DNA of 64,000 bases. Source: an uncultured bacterium. Its GTDB lineage: Bacteria > Planctomycetota > UBA1135 > GCA-002686595. Positions 9,050 through 17,204 of the stretch are shown here, piece after piece. The stretch lies in contig CALBMX010000025.1 in assembly GCA_937896235.1 (NCBI GenBank), positions 1-64,000 of the forward strand, written 5' to 3'. Every line of letters begins with the position of its first letter. The stretch's first letter is position 1. The notes beneath the pieces are model-generated. The model searched no databases and had not been told where the DNA came from. It saw nothing but the letters and a program-made list of their open reading frames with translations. The position numbers and the translations under genes were made by a program.

Positions 9050-10497
9050 TGGTCGATATAGCCAAGGCTGTCTAGAAGTTCGCGCCGCGCCGCCCTCTCC
9101 GCTTCGGTGCGTTTCGCGCCGCCGCTTTGGATTCCCGCCAGGGATTCACCAAAGGTCTCAATGCGGGCGCTCATGGCCGCAATGCGCGCGGGATCATCTA
9201 CCGTCTGCAGTTCGAGGGGATCCACAGATAGGTCGTAAAGTTCGGGGAGTGCCCCCTGCTCGTCCCTTCGAAAAGCCGCCGGTAGATGCAAGCGCCAGCG
9301 CCCCTCCAGTGTCAGCGAGAGACTGCGCGAACAAATCGAGAACACCTCTGACGGCTCGGCAAGCGACCCGAAGCGGTCCTCCTGGAGCAAGCTCCGCCCG
9401 CTGTGCTCTGGTTCATAGGGCAAGTCGCAAAGCTCGTAGAGAGTTGGCGCAAGGTCGATCAAGGAGATGCTGTCCTTGACCCGCAATCCAGAGGCGATGC
9501 CGGGACCGGATAGAGCGAGCGGGACATGAACTTGCTCGGAGTAAACCTGTGTGCCATGGTCGTCGTAGAGCGGTGGAAAAGGGTTGGACTTCTTGGGGAC
9601 CTCGCCGCTCAGTCGCGCCCGGGTCCAAAGTCCCTCGCCATGATCCGAAGTGAAGACAACGATCGTATTTTCAGCGAGGCCTGTTGCCTCCAGCCACGTG
9701 AAGAGGTCCCCCATCGCGGCGTCAACCCCTAGCACCTCCTCGTCGTATTTTGCGATCTCCTCTTCGATGCCTCGATACACATCTTCCGTGAAGAGATGCC
9801 GTGACGATGGTCTAACGGCAGCCTCGAAAGATTCGAATCTTGCGGGAGAGCTCAGTGGAGGCAAGCTGTCTGCCAGCTGGGGGTCACGCGGAAAGTGCGG
9901 ATCAAAGAAATGCAGCCACAGGAAGAATGGTCGGTCCCCTGTAGCCTTGCTGTCCACCCACGAAGTTCCTCGATTGACGAGCTCCCGAGCATACCAGTTG
10001 TGCTCTTGATGATTTTTCCAAGGGGGCGTCACATCAAAGAAATCAAAACCCTGACCAAAACCTGGGTCGACCACCGTTCGCACTTTCGTTTGTGGGTTCG
10101 TCCTTTTGTACGGTCCCAAAAGTGGGTTCGCGACAACGGCGCCAGTTTGGTAGCCGGCAGCTTGGAAGGCTACGGAGAGGGTCTTTTCGTCCTCGCCGAG
10201 GTCCCCTTCATTTGCCAACCGATAGGCACCCGTAAACGTCATCGCCATCGACGGTAAAGTCCAAGAGCTCGTCGTGGATGCGGATTCGAAAACGGTTCCG
10301 CCAGCGAAGTACTCACTGATTTCCGGCGTGGTGTCGCGCTGATAAGTACCAAGAGACGTGTGGTCCGCGCGAAGCGTATCCACCACAACCAAAATGACAT
10401 TGGGGCGCGACTCGCCCTGGGAACAACCGACCGCACCGAAGAGTGCAGCTAGGACGAGGGCCTTCGCGAGGCCGCTGGTGGAGTTAGAGCGCTTCAT
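9046..10497 (-). CDS. Sulfatase-fold lipoprotein with Thr in place of the formylglycine Cys
   Basis: 483 residues from the ATG at 10497; a TTG four codons earlier is less likely. The N-terminus ends in the lipobox GAVGC, so the mature protein is predicted to be lipid-anchored. The alkaline-phosphatase/sulfatase core starts with VILVVVDTLRADH, giving metal ligand Asp40. The nucleophile region reads SSWTLPS. Thr80 occupies the place of the Cys/Ser in C/S-x-P-x-R and the Arg is absent. FTSDHGEG supplies further metal ligands. Known Thr-type members of this superfamily are phosphotransferases or phosphodiesterases such as LtaS and EptA, so a true sulfatase is doubtful. First gene of the coupled set running to 7191. 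Confidence 0.88.
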   Translation of the reverse strand: MKRSNSTSGLAKALVLAALFGAVGCSQGESRPNVILVVVDTLRADHTSLGTYQRDTTPEISEYFAGGTVFESASTTSSWTLPSMAMTFTGAYRLANEGDLGEDEKTLSVAFQAAGYQTGAVVANPLLGPYKRTNPQTKVRTVVDPGFGQGFDFFDVTPPWKNHQEHNWYARELVNRGTSWVDSKATGDRPFFLWLHFFDPHFPRDPQLADSLPPLSSPARFESFEAAVRPSSRHLFTEDVYRGIEEEIAKYDEEVLGVDAAMGDLFTWLEATGLAENTIVVFTSDHGEGLWTRARLSGEVPKKSNPFPPLYDDHGTQVYSEQVHVPLALSGPGIASGLRVKDSISLIDLAPTLYELCDLPYEPEHSGRSLLQEDRFGSLAEPSEVFSICSRSLSLTLEGRWRLHLPAAFRRDEQGALPELYDLSVDPLELQTVDDPARIAAMSARIETFGESLAGIQSGGAKRTEAERAARRELLDSLGYIDQ

Positions 10498-10525
10498 GAG
10501 CAAGCACAAGAGGATAACCGCCTAC

Positions 10526-10564
10526 GAAGAGAGGGGCGCGAACAATGTCCGCCCCCCTCTCTTC
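10526..10564 (-). terminator. Hairpin after the M28 peptidase gene
   Basis: Arms gaagagaggggcg (10526-10538) and cgcccccctctcttc (10550-10564) pair with a two-C bulge around an 11-base loop. It lies between the stop of the M28 gene and the start of the sulfatase-like gene. No U-run follows, so the terminator call rests on stem stability and position only. Confidence 0.6.
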
Positions 10565-10586
10565 CTTGGCAAGATTAACGCAGGGC

Positions 10587-12107
10587 CTAGATGTCGAGCT
10601 TGTCCTCTTGGAGCGCGTCGAGCATCTTCACGACCGTACGCGCCGTGCGGCGAATCTTGTCGCAGTCGATCTTGTCGGGCGTGTCACCGGGTTGGTGGTA
10701 GTCCTCGTGCTCTCCCGCAAAGAAGAAGCAGACCGGAATCCCCATCTTGGCGAACTCAGCGTGATCCGAGCGAGAGTAATACGGGTCGGCGCTGCCGAGG
10801 CCTTCAAAGCCCTGCTCGCGGCCCTCGGGGAAGTCGCCGAAGCCCTCCTCTAAGGCAAACTTCTCCGCAAGACGAGTCAAGCCGTTGTAGTCCTTGTGTT
10901 TTGCGCTGGGGGTGATGTACAGGACATTCGGGGCGTTGCGACCGATCATGTCGATGTTGATATCCGCGACGGCCCGGTAGCCCTCTGGAAGGCTGGGGTT
11001 CGTCGCCCAAGCTTTTGAACCCCACAGCCCCTTCTCCTCACCGGAGACCCAAATCAACATCACCGAGCGACGCATCGGGCCGTACTCCTTTAGCGCAGAG
11101 GCAATCGAAAGAAGGCCGGTCGTACCAGAGCCGTTATCGTCAGCACCGTTGTAAACCACCCCATCGCGCGTACCGACGTGGTCGTAATGTGCCGAGACAA
11201 TAAGGACTTCTTTTGAGAGTTCGGGATCGCTGCCGGGCCAGAAACCACAGACGTCTTCGGCAAGGATCGTACCTCCACCAACAATCGAACGCTTCTCGCT
11301 AAACGTGTTCGCAATGGCCGCCCCTGTAGTGAGCTCCGAGTCGCCAACGAGCTTGCCTCGCGTCTCCTTGGATAGGACGAGGACCGGAAAGGGCTCTCGG
11401 GAGCTTGACTGATTACCGCCGGTAGAAGGATAGCTGACGCGTCCGGTAAAACTGGCCTCCCCATTTTTGGCGAAGAGCTCCATCAACGGTGCTCCTTCAT
11501 AGCCTTCGCCCGCGGCAATCAAGATACCCGCAGCATTGCCTTTGCGTGCTCGGCTGCGAATGCGATAGACATTCTGGTCATCCCAATCGATAAGGGCCCA
11601 CATTCCGCTGAGCTCTTTCGAGTCGAAGTCGCCCTGCTCTCCTTTACCGCAGTAGACCACCCCTGCATCCGTCATGAGGTCGGCGACGCCGAACGCATCG
11701 GGAAAGCAGTAGTCTGTGCCGTAGGCCAAGTCGGTGCTAGCCGAGATCGTGGCGCCTAGGGCATCGCGATCCAATGCCTTTTGAGCAAGCGGGTATTCGT
11801 ACAAATACTTCTCGCCGTTGCCCGGCTTGAGGCCGAGGTATTGCAATCGACCCCGAAGAAAGCGAGCTGCGATTCTCTGCTCTGCGGAAACGGTGTCTCG
11901 GCCCCCCATTGCATCGGATGCAATGAAGAATATGTCAGCCTTGATCTCCTCAACTTGGATGTCATCCAAAGCGCGATCCAGGGCGGAGACCTCTTGACCT
12001 TGGGGAAGCGCAAGCGGCTCCGGGGCTCTGGTCGAAACGGAGAATGACATCAATCCCAAGCCAGCGGCTAGGGTGAGGGTCGACAGGAGCAAATTCTTCG
12101 AAAGCAT
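10587..12107 (-). CDS. Secreted M28-family zinc aminopeptidase
   Basis: 506 residues with a signal peptide at about 1-27. The M28 ligand set is complete: AHYDHVG (His), NGADDNGSG (bridging Asp), SGEEKGLWGS (catalytic Glu and adjacent Glu), DINIDMIGRN (Asp) and YYSRSDHAEF (final His). An inserted PA-like region lies between about residues 130 and 270. Members are co-catalytic two-zinc exopeptidases that remove N-terminal residues from peptides in the periplasm or outside. It stands alone between hairpins, with a 120-bp leader. The ATG at 12107 is chosen for its signal peptide; no Shine-Dalgarno motif is visible. Confidence 0.93.
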   Translation of the reverse strand: MLSKNLLLSTLTLAAGLGLMSFSVSTRAPEPLALPQGQEVSALDRALDDIQVEEIKADIFFIASDAMGGRDTVSAEQRIAARFLRGRLQYLGLKPGNGEKYLYEYPLAQKALDRDALGATISASTDLAYGTDYCFPDAFGVADLMTDAGVVYCGKGEQGDFDSKELSGMWALIDWDDQNVYRIRSRARKGNAAGILIAAGEGYEGAPLMELFAKNGEASFTGRVSYPSTGGNQSSSREPFPVLVLSKETRGKLVGDSELTTGAAIANTFSEKRSIVGGGTILAEDVCGFWPGSDPELSKEVLIVSAHYDHVGTRDGVVYNGADDNGSGTTGLLSIASALKEYGPMRRSVMLIWVSGEEKGLWGSKAWATNPSLPEGYRAVADINIDMIGRNAPNVLYITPSAKHKDYNGLTRLAEKFALEEGFGDFPEGREQGFEGLGSADPYYSRSDHAEFAKMGIPVCFFFAGEHEDYHQPGDTPDKIDCDKIRRTARTVVKMLDALQEDKLDI

Positions 12108-12138
12108 AAGAGCGCTTGGTAGGGGGTCAAGTCAGTGA

Positions 12139-12201
12139 TTGCGTAAGGCAGGATAGCCGATCGTCCCCAAATCGGAGAAAAGGGATGGCAGTCTTACGCA
12201 A
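12139..12201. repeat. Inverted repeat between the sigma-factor stop and the M28 gene start
   Basis: Perfect nine-base arms ttgcgtaag (12139-12147) and cttacgcaa (12193-12201) are separated by 45 bases. A second imperfect pair ggcagg/cctgcc lies nearby. The long spacer argues against a simple terminator. It could be an operator or chance. Confidence 0.4.
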
Positions 12202-12227
12202 ACCTGCCTTTCACGTGTCCGATTAGG

Positions 12228-13103
12228 CTATTTGGCTAGCCTAGCTAGCAGTGCGTCAACAAGTGCCGAGTCGTTGGTCAGGTCGTCTAGGTTCGCGCGA
12301 CAGTTCTCGCACTTGATTGCCGTAAGGTGAAACCCAAGGAACTCCTCGGCCTTGGCATCCAAAACTCCAGCGAGCAGCTCGCCAAGGACTTTACGCCCCA
12401 TGCAGCCAACAAAGTGCTCCGTCCAAATCGCCGTCACGTCGAGGTCGAGTAGGCGGCCACCGCCATCCTCAGCTATCGCCAAGAAGTCGAGCAGGTCACC
12501 ACCCGACTCACGCTGGGCGGCCAGCTGCTGTAGCCGTTTGATCGCCCGAAATTTAATCCCGGCGACCGCCGTCTCGTCGCGGAGTCCGAACGCGCGCCAG
12601 ACGTCTCGGTTGCGCCACCCCCCCGAGAAGAGCGCTTCCAACACCGTAAGCCGTTGGAACTCACCCGAGCTCCAAGTCTCACCCACCCACTCCTTTAGGA
12701 TGATGCCTAAGAGCTCCTGGGCGCGTCCCGAGAGTTCGAGTCCTCGAACGATTGCGCTCGGCGTATCGTCGTTGTGAATGAACGCGTCTAAATCGGGAAA
12801 GTCCTCGTTCTCTGCATCACCCATCAGGGTGCGCAACTTGCGCCGCCGCATGAAGTCGATCGACCGGTTGCGAACGATTCCAAACATGTACTGCTCGAAA
12901 GTGTACGCGGGATTGAAGTTCTGTATCCCGCGCACGGCGCCAAGTAAGGTCTCTTGCAGGATGTCTTCAGCAGCTTGGATGTCCCCGGCGGTCCGCCTTT
13001 GGGCATAGGCCAAGAGGCGCCCCCCGAAGTGCTGCTCGACTAGGCACCACTCAGCTTCATCCCCCCCTTGCAGGAGCTCGACATTAGGCTTCCAGGAGGC
13101 CAA
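12228..13103 (-). CDS. ECF-type RNA polymerase sigma factor with C-terminal His-Cys-Cys extension
   Basis: 291 residues, long for an ECF factor (usually 160-200). Sigma region 2 spans about 18-92 and includes AEDILQETLLGAVRGI and FGIVRNRSIDFMRRRKL. Region 4 is divergent but a helix-turn-helix-like stretch is visible around NRDVWRAFGLRDETAVAGIKFRA. The last 90 residues are extra and end with His259, Cys265 and Cys268 (H-x5-C-x2-C), a possible zinc site like those of zinc-binding anti-sigma domains. The only start that preserves region 2 is TTG at 13103, six bases after the upstream gene's stop, so the two are probably one transcript. Target genes unknown; an intramolecular regulatory extension is my inference. 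Confidence 0.8.
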   Translation of the reverse strand: MASWKPNVELLQGGDEAEWCLVEQHFGGRLLAYAQRRTAGDIQAAEDILQETLLGAVRGIQNFNPAYTFEQYMFGIVRNRSIDFMRRRKLRTLMGDAENEDFPDLDAFIHNDDTPSAIVRGLELSGRAQELLGIILKEWVGETWSSGEFQRLTVLEALFSGGWRNRDVWRAFGLRDETAVAGIKFRAIKRLQQLAAQRESGGDLLDFLAIAEDGGGRLLDLDVTAIWTEHFVGCMGRKVLGELLAGVLDAKAEEFLGFHLTAIKCENCRANLDDLTNDSALVDALLARLAK

Positions 13104-13109
13104 TAGTGA

Positions 13110-14048
13110 CTACTCGGTTGCGGTCACTAGACCGGCACCCGCTTCGCGAGCTCTGTAGAAAGCATCGCGGGCACGACTGAAGAGGTCCTCGCGCTTTGCA
13201 ATATGCACGTGAGGATAGAACGCGATACCAGCAGAGATCTCCAGCGGATCGCCGACGATATCTTTCAAGCCGCGATCGTTGGCGATTGCCTTAATGCGCT
13301 CGGCCATAACGGTCGCGCCGTCGGGCCCGGTGTTTGGAAGGAAGAACAAAAAGGAGCTCTCGTCAAATCGCCCAAGCACGTCTGTATCCCGCGAGGTCTC
13401 CAAGAAGGCGCCAGCGAGCTGACGAAGTACGTCCTCGCTAGCCTGCCCCTCGAAGCCGAGCATCACGCACGAGAGTGGCGTTCCAAATCGTCGGGCTCGC
13501 TTGAACTCTTCATCGAGTTTGAAGGTGAGGAACTCGTAGTTGAAGAGGCCGGTCTCCGGATCGACAAGAGCGCGCAAGATGGGCTGGGTGCTGCCACTCA
13601 TCAAGTCCTGCAACAGGGACTCTGGAAGCCCGTGGGCGGCATCTTGGCCGCGCTCCGATGTCTGAAGAGCGGGGCGCGCCTCGGAGCCCGCAAGAGCTTC
13701 GCGAAGCGCACTCGCCGTCACCGGCTTGGAGAGCACCTTGGAAGCTCCGCAGAAGGAAGCGATCGCACCGGCTACACCGGCCGAGCTGGAGTCCCCGTTA
13801 CCCACGATAAAAATACGGGCGCGCGAAGTCCCCGTCAGGCGGCGACAGGACTCGTAGGCGTTCTCGGGTCCCGAGTTCACGTCTAGCAGGATCACATCAC
13901 CAGGCGCGCATGCACCTTCGCGAAGGGCGTCCACGGTTGCTTTGCCGCCGAACTCCCAACCTTCAAGGTTTTCCGAGGCAGCGCTGGTGGAGTTCAAAAG
14001 GACCTCGTCGGAGGTCACTATACGAATGGTTCGAAGGCCGTCGCCCAT
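13110..14048 (-). CDS. Receiver-like plus degenerate GGDEF signalling protein
   Basis: 312 residues from the ATG at 14048; an in-frame GTG at 14132 would add 28 residues with no obvious function. Residues 1-130 resemble a receiver domain: a TSDE segment at the start, VILLDVNSG with the candidate phospho-Asp, and SKPV. Residues about 165-310 follow the diguanylate cyclase fold (DPETGLFNYEFL, then ISAGIAFYP). The active loop GGDEF is replaced by RFDESSF, so cyclase activity is unlikely. It may bind nucleotide or act as a protein switch. It sits six bases upstream of the sigma factor gene, suggesting it controls that factor. Confidence 0.8.
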   Translation of the reverse strand: MGDGLRTIRIVTSDEVLLNSTSAASENLEGWEFGGKATVDALREGACAPGDVILLDVNSGPENAYESCRRLTGTSRARIFIVGNGDSSSAGVAGAIASFCGASKVLSKPVTASALREALAGSEARPALQTSERGQDAAHGLPESLLQDLMSGSTQPILRALVDPETGLFNYEFLTFKLDEEFKRARRFGTPLSCVMLGFEGQASEDVLRQLAGAFLETSRDTDVLGRFDESSFLFFLPNTGPDGATVMAERIKAIANDRGLKDIVGDPLEISAGIAFYPHVHIAKREDLFSRARDAFYRAREAGAGLVTATE

Positions 14049-14175
14049 GGGGAGAACTCGGAAAGTAGAAGAGGGGGAACAAGAATGCGATTTGCAGCCT
14101 CTCAGGCTAGCCAGATTCACGGACAGAATCACGCGGCAGGCCCGGGTAATCTGCGTTTATGGGAGCTTTTCCTAC

Positions 14176-14219
14176 GAAGGAAGCCCAGCCGCGCCTTATT
14201 GGGCGGCCGGGCTCCTTCC
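14176..14219 (-). terminator. Hairpin downstream of yebC
   Basis: A GC-rich imperfect stem forms between aaggaagcccagccgcgcc and gggcggccgggctcctt around a ttatt loop, 20 bases past the yebC stop. No clear U-run follows on the minus strand. Confidence 0.5.
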
Positions 14220-14239
14220 AACGGGGCGCGTTGGGGGCG

Positions 14240-14989
14240 CTACAGCTCCCCGAGCCAATCGGGGTTGATGTGGTGGTTTCCCGAGACCGTCTGGACGTCC
14301 TCGTTCTCCTCTAATGCGTCGATCAACTTCTGCACCTTGCGGGCCTCTTCAATCGAGGCGACATCGGTGACACTCTGGGGAACGTAGCTAACCTCGGCAC
14401 TAAGAAACTCATCAAAGCCGGCCTTCTCTAGCTCCGCTTTGAGCGTGATAAACTCCGTCGGATCCCCCAAGAAGGTTGCGATTCCGTCCTCGATTTTGAC
14501 GTCCTCCGCCCCCGCCTCGAGAGCGATCTCCATCAACTCGTCTTCCTCTTTCTCACCGGCGTCTACGACAAATACCGAGCGGAGATCGAACAGGAACGAG
14601 ACGGACCCTTGCGCGCCCAAGTTGCCGCCGCGCTTTTCAAGGCAGAACTTGATGTCGGGAGCAGTGCGCTTGCGATTGTCGGTGAGGCACACGATCATTA
14701 GAGCGAATCCACCCGGTGTGTACCCCTCGTAGACGAGCTCCTCGAACTCCTCGCCATCCTTGCTACCTGCACCCTTCTTGATCGCACGTTCGATGTTATC
14801 CCTCGGCATGTTGGCCGCGCGCGCTTTTTCAACCGCAAGGGCAAGACGGGGGTTCATCTCGATATCAGCACCGCCGACTCGACAAGCGGAGACGATGTGT
14901 CGAGCACACTTCGTGAAGATCTTTGCCTTCTTGGCGTTAACCGCGTCCTTGCGGTGCTTGACGTTTGCTGCGTGTGAGTGACCGGCCAT
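14240..14989 (-). CDS. yebC: YebC/PmpR/TACO1 family protein
   Basis: 249 residues, the usual family length. The start MAGHSHAANVKHRKD matches the conserved MAGHSKW-type opening, and NMPRDNIERAIKKG, YEGYTPGG and NRKRTA follow in the expected order. The acidic C-terminal domain is also typical. Members bind DNA or, as with TACO1, assist translation of difficult sequences on the ribosome; both roles have been reported in bacteria. The ATG at 14989 has no Shine-Dalgarno motif. It lies 114 bp after the rpsI end on the same strand, with a strong terminator between, so it is probably a separate transcript. Confidence 0.97.
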   Translation of the reverse strand: MAGHSHAANVKHRKDAVNAKKAKIFTKCARHIVSACRVGGADIEMNPRLALAVEKARAANMPRDNIERAIKKGAGSKDGEEFEELVYEGYTPGGFALMIVCLTDNRKRTAPDIKFCLEKRGGNLGAQGSVSFLFDLRSVFVVDAGEKEEDELMEIALEAGAEDVKIEDGIATFLGDPTEFITLKAELEKAGFDEFLSAEVSYVPQSVTDVASIEEARKVQKLIDALEENEDVQTVSGNHHINPDWLGEL

Positions 14990-15032
14990 AGGAAATTCCG
15001 AAAACGCGATTTAGGGGAGTGATTTAAGCAAA

Positions 15033-15070
15033 CAACGGGCCCGTCGGGGAAACCCCAACGGAGCCCGTTG
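15033..15070 (-). terminator. Rho-independent terminator of rplM-rpsI
   Basis: Arms caacgggcccgtcgggg (15033-15049) and ccccaacggagcccgttg (15053-15070) form a near-perfect stem with an aaa loop. On the minus strand it is followed by a T-rich stretch. It lies 33 bases past the rpsI stop. Confidence 0.85.
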
Positions 15071-15103
15071 CCTTTGTATGCGTGAAAATACGCAGATCGA
15101 AGT

Positions 15104-15502
15104 TTAGCGCTTCGAGAACTGGAAACCACGACGCGCGCCGGCACGACCAGGTTTCTTACGTTCGACCTGACGCGAGTCACGAGTCAGAAGACCCGCATCG
15201 CGGAGGCTTTCGAAGTGAGCCGGATTGATCTCTTTAAGGGCACGGGCAATCCCGAGAAGAACTGCACCAGCTTGACCGTTCTGCCCGCCGCCTTTGACGT
15301 TGACATGCACGTCGTAAGATTCGGTGGACTCCGTCAGTACCAAGGGAGCCTTGGCCTGAGTCTGGTCGCGGTTGGTGACGAAATACTCGTCAACCGGCTT
15401 CTTGTTGACTATGAATACGCCAGTACCTGGCTTCAGACGGACACGAGCTACAGCCGTCTTGCGTCGGCCGAGTCCCCAAGTCCAAGGATTGATAACTACC
15501 AT
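15104..15502 (-). CDS. rpsI: 30S ribosomal protein S9
   Basis: 132 residues. The family signatures are clear: GLGRRKTAVARV near the start, GGGQNGQAGA in the middle, and the basic tail ERKKPGRAGARRGFQFSKR that reaches the decoding site of the small subunit. The start codon overlaps the stop of rplM in a TAATG junction at 15500-15504, so translation is coupled to L13, as expected for this pair in bacteria. An N-terminal lead of about eight residues before GLGRRK is normal in length. Confidence 0.98.
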   Translation of the reverse strand: MVVINPWTWGLGRRKTAVARVRLKPGTGVFIVNKKPVDEYFVTNRDQTQAKAPLVLTESTESYDVHVNVKGGGQNGQAGAVLLGIARALKEINPAHFESLRDAGLLTRDSRQVERKKPGRAGARRGFQFSKR

Positions 15503-15939
15503 TAGAGAGTTGCCCCAACTTTGTTGTCAGGAGCTTGAGCTTGGTGAGGGTGTTCTAGACCCGGATAGACCTTCAGGTTCCGGAGCATATCCCGGCCGAT
15601 ACGGTTTTTCGGGAGCATACGGCGAACGGCTTCGCGAACGATGTCGATCGGGCGGTTCTCGCGAACGTAATCAATCGAAGTCGACTTGAGCCCGCCAGCG
15701 TAGCCGGAGTAGCTCTTGTAGACCTTCTGCTGGTTCTTTTTACCCGAGAGACGGGCGCCTTTAGCATTGACAACAACAACGTGAGCCCCGTTAAGCATGT
15801 TCGGGGTGTACGTCGGGCGGTCCTTGCCCATGAGTTGCATAGCGATCTTGGAGGCCATGCGACCGAGGGCGTGCTCCGAAGCGTCGTAGACGTACCAACG
15901 TGTTTCGACTTCTTCGGGCTTGAGGTTAGTGGTCTTCAT
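15502..15939 (-). CDS. rplM: 50S ribosomal protein L13
   Basis: 145 residues from the ATG at 15939 (MKTTNLKPEE). An in-frame ATG at 15972 would add 11 residues that are not typical of L13. Conserved blocks are WYVYDASEHALGRMASKIA, LMGKDRPTYTPN, HVVVVNAKGARLSGKK, RMLPKNRIGRDML and KVYPGLEHPHQAQ. L13 is an early assembly protein of the large subunit. It is first gene of the canonical rplM-rpsI pair. The 242-bp leader upstream (15940-16181) holds a small gctg-caa-cagc stem at about 15950-15966 that could be part of a leader regulator, but I do not recognise a known L13 leader. Confidence 0.98.
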   Translation of the reverse strand: MKTTNLKPEEVETRWYVYDASEHALGRMASKIAMQLMGKDRPTYTPNMLNGAHVVVVNAKGARLSGKKNQQKVYKSYSGYAGGLKSTSIDYVRENRPIDIVREAVRRMLPKNRIGRDMLRNLKVYPGLEHPHQAQAPDNKVGATL

Positions 15940-16181
15940 CAGAAATGAGAGGGGCTGCTGTTGCAGCGGCATCTAGTGTCTTTCGGTGTAGGCTTTGAGC
16001 CAAATCCCATCCGGGCGTATCGCAAGATGGCTTTTCAGCCAAGTCATGAGACTCACGTCACCCGGGGCCCGGGCGCGATGGGCCGAACAGATTAGCGAGG
16101 GTGCAACGTACGGGCAATGGTTTTTCGAAGGTTCCTTGAATTCCAATGCTCTTCGGCCAAGTTCCGGAAGGCTTCGCAGCC

Positions 16182-17204
16182 TCAAGGTGCCGTCCAAGTC
16201 GCGCGAACAAAGGTCTCGGATGCTTCGAGGAGCCCGAGAAAAAACTCACGCCCCATCGGCAGACCCGACAGGAGCCATGAGGGGGGGGTCATGAGGCCTT
16301 CCGTTGCCTCGGGGCGCGCCTCATCGGCCCTCCATGGGCCTAGGGCGAAGATTTCCGAGGCCGAGTTGCGAAGCCAAGCCGCTTGGAAGTCCCCCAAGTT
16401 CTGAGCCGTCCCAGTCCCCGGATGAAGCCAGTCCCCCTGGATTCCGGACCAAGGTCGGCGGACCCACATCTTCGAGGCTCGGGGGCCTTCGGCCTTCCAA
16501 GTACCCGCCATAAAATCCTCAAGGTGGGCCGTGAAAAGGAGCTTGGCGCCAATCGGTTGTGTCTCTAGGGAGAGGGTGTCCGCCTCGAAATGAATCATTT
16601 CGAGATTCCCTTCGGTCACCACACCCGCCCAGGACGCCGGTTGACCAACCACACCCGAGAAGTCGACGACGCTCGCTACCGTGCGGTCGGTCTTGACCAA
16701 AAAGGAGGCCCCCACCACAAATGCTCCAGCGCTCACACCTCCGAGTAGAGCGGCAACTTGGAACCAGATCGCCCTGGGGGCGCGGCGTGCACTCCAAATT
16801 GCAAAGCTCGTTAGAACAACAAGCAATAAGGAGAGCACACTCGGGCGAGGGAGCGCGCGCAAGACCGGCGGACGAGAGCGCGCGCGAAGAGTCGAAGAGA
16901 GCCCTGCGGGTTCACTGTCCCATCCGAGGTAGCGCGCCTCTCCACCACCGCTGCACACCACTGTGGGAGTCAGTAGAGCCCCCGCTTCTCCCGCGGCGGG
17001 TAGGGGGATGCGAAAAGTCGTACCGGTAAAATTGCGGCCGCCCTCTTCACTGAGGAGTCGGGTTTTCCCGTAGGAGCCGAAATCAAACTCGACACTCTCA
17101 ACGTGGCCATCCAGCACGATCCGTCCAAATCCGAGCCTGTTGTCATCGGCACTTGCAAGCGTGCAAGAGAACAGGACGATGAAGAGGCAGAGGAGCGGCC
17201 TCAT
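16182..17204 (-). CDS. Membrane protein of unknown function, third gene of a coupled cluster
   Basis: 340 residues. A signal peptide (about 1-19, ending ASA) is followed by a beta-rich exported domain to about 120. Two transmembrane helices follow, at about 124-141 and 150-170. A second soluble region runs to the end with several Trp-rich patches. I do not recognise the family. The ATG overlaps the stop of the preceding membrane gene as ATGA (17201-17204), so it belongs with the two genes at 17201-18789. The topology suggests two extracytoplasmic domains joined by a membrane hairpin. Function not assigned. Confidence 0.75.
   Translation of the reverse strand: MRPLLCLFIVLFSCTLASADDNRLGFGRIVLDGHVESVEFDFGSYGKTRLLSEEGGRNFTGTTFRIPLPAAGEAGALLTPTVVCSGGGEARYLGWDSEPAGLSSTLRARSRPPVLRALPRPSVLSLLLVVLTSFAIWSARRAPRAIWFQVAALLGGVSAGAFVVGASFLVKTDRTVASVVDFSGVVGQPASWAGVVTEGNLEMIHFEADTLSLETQPIGAKLLFTAHLEDFMAGTWKAEGPRASKMWVRRPWSGIQGDWLHPGTGTAQNLGDFQAAWLRNSASEIFALGPWRADEARPEATEGLMTPPSWLLSGLPMGREFFLGLLEASETFVRATWTAP

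Noticed and set aside
9046-10497. Plain sulfatase annotation
   Set aside because: The CxPxR motif is missing; Thr replaces Cys/Ser, so sulfate ester hydrolysis is not supported.
13203-13886. 227-residue + strand frame
   Set aside because: Opposite the degenerate-GGDEF gene, whose domain order is clear on the minus strand.
13110-14048. Active diguanylate cyclase
   Set aside because: The GGDEF loop reads RFDESSF, so catalysis is unlikely.
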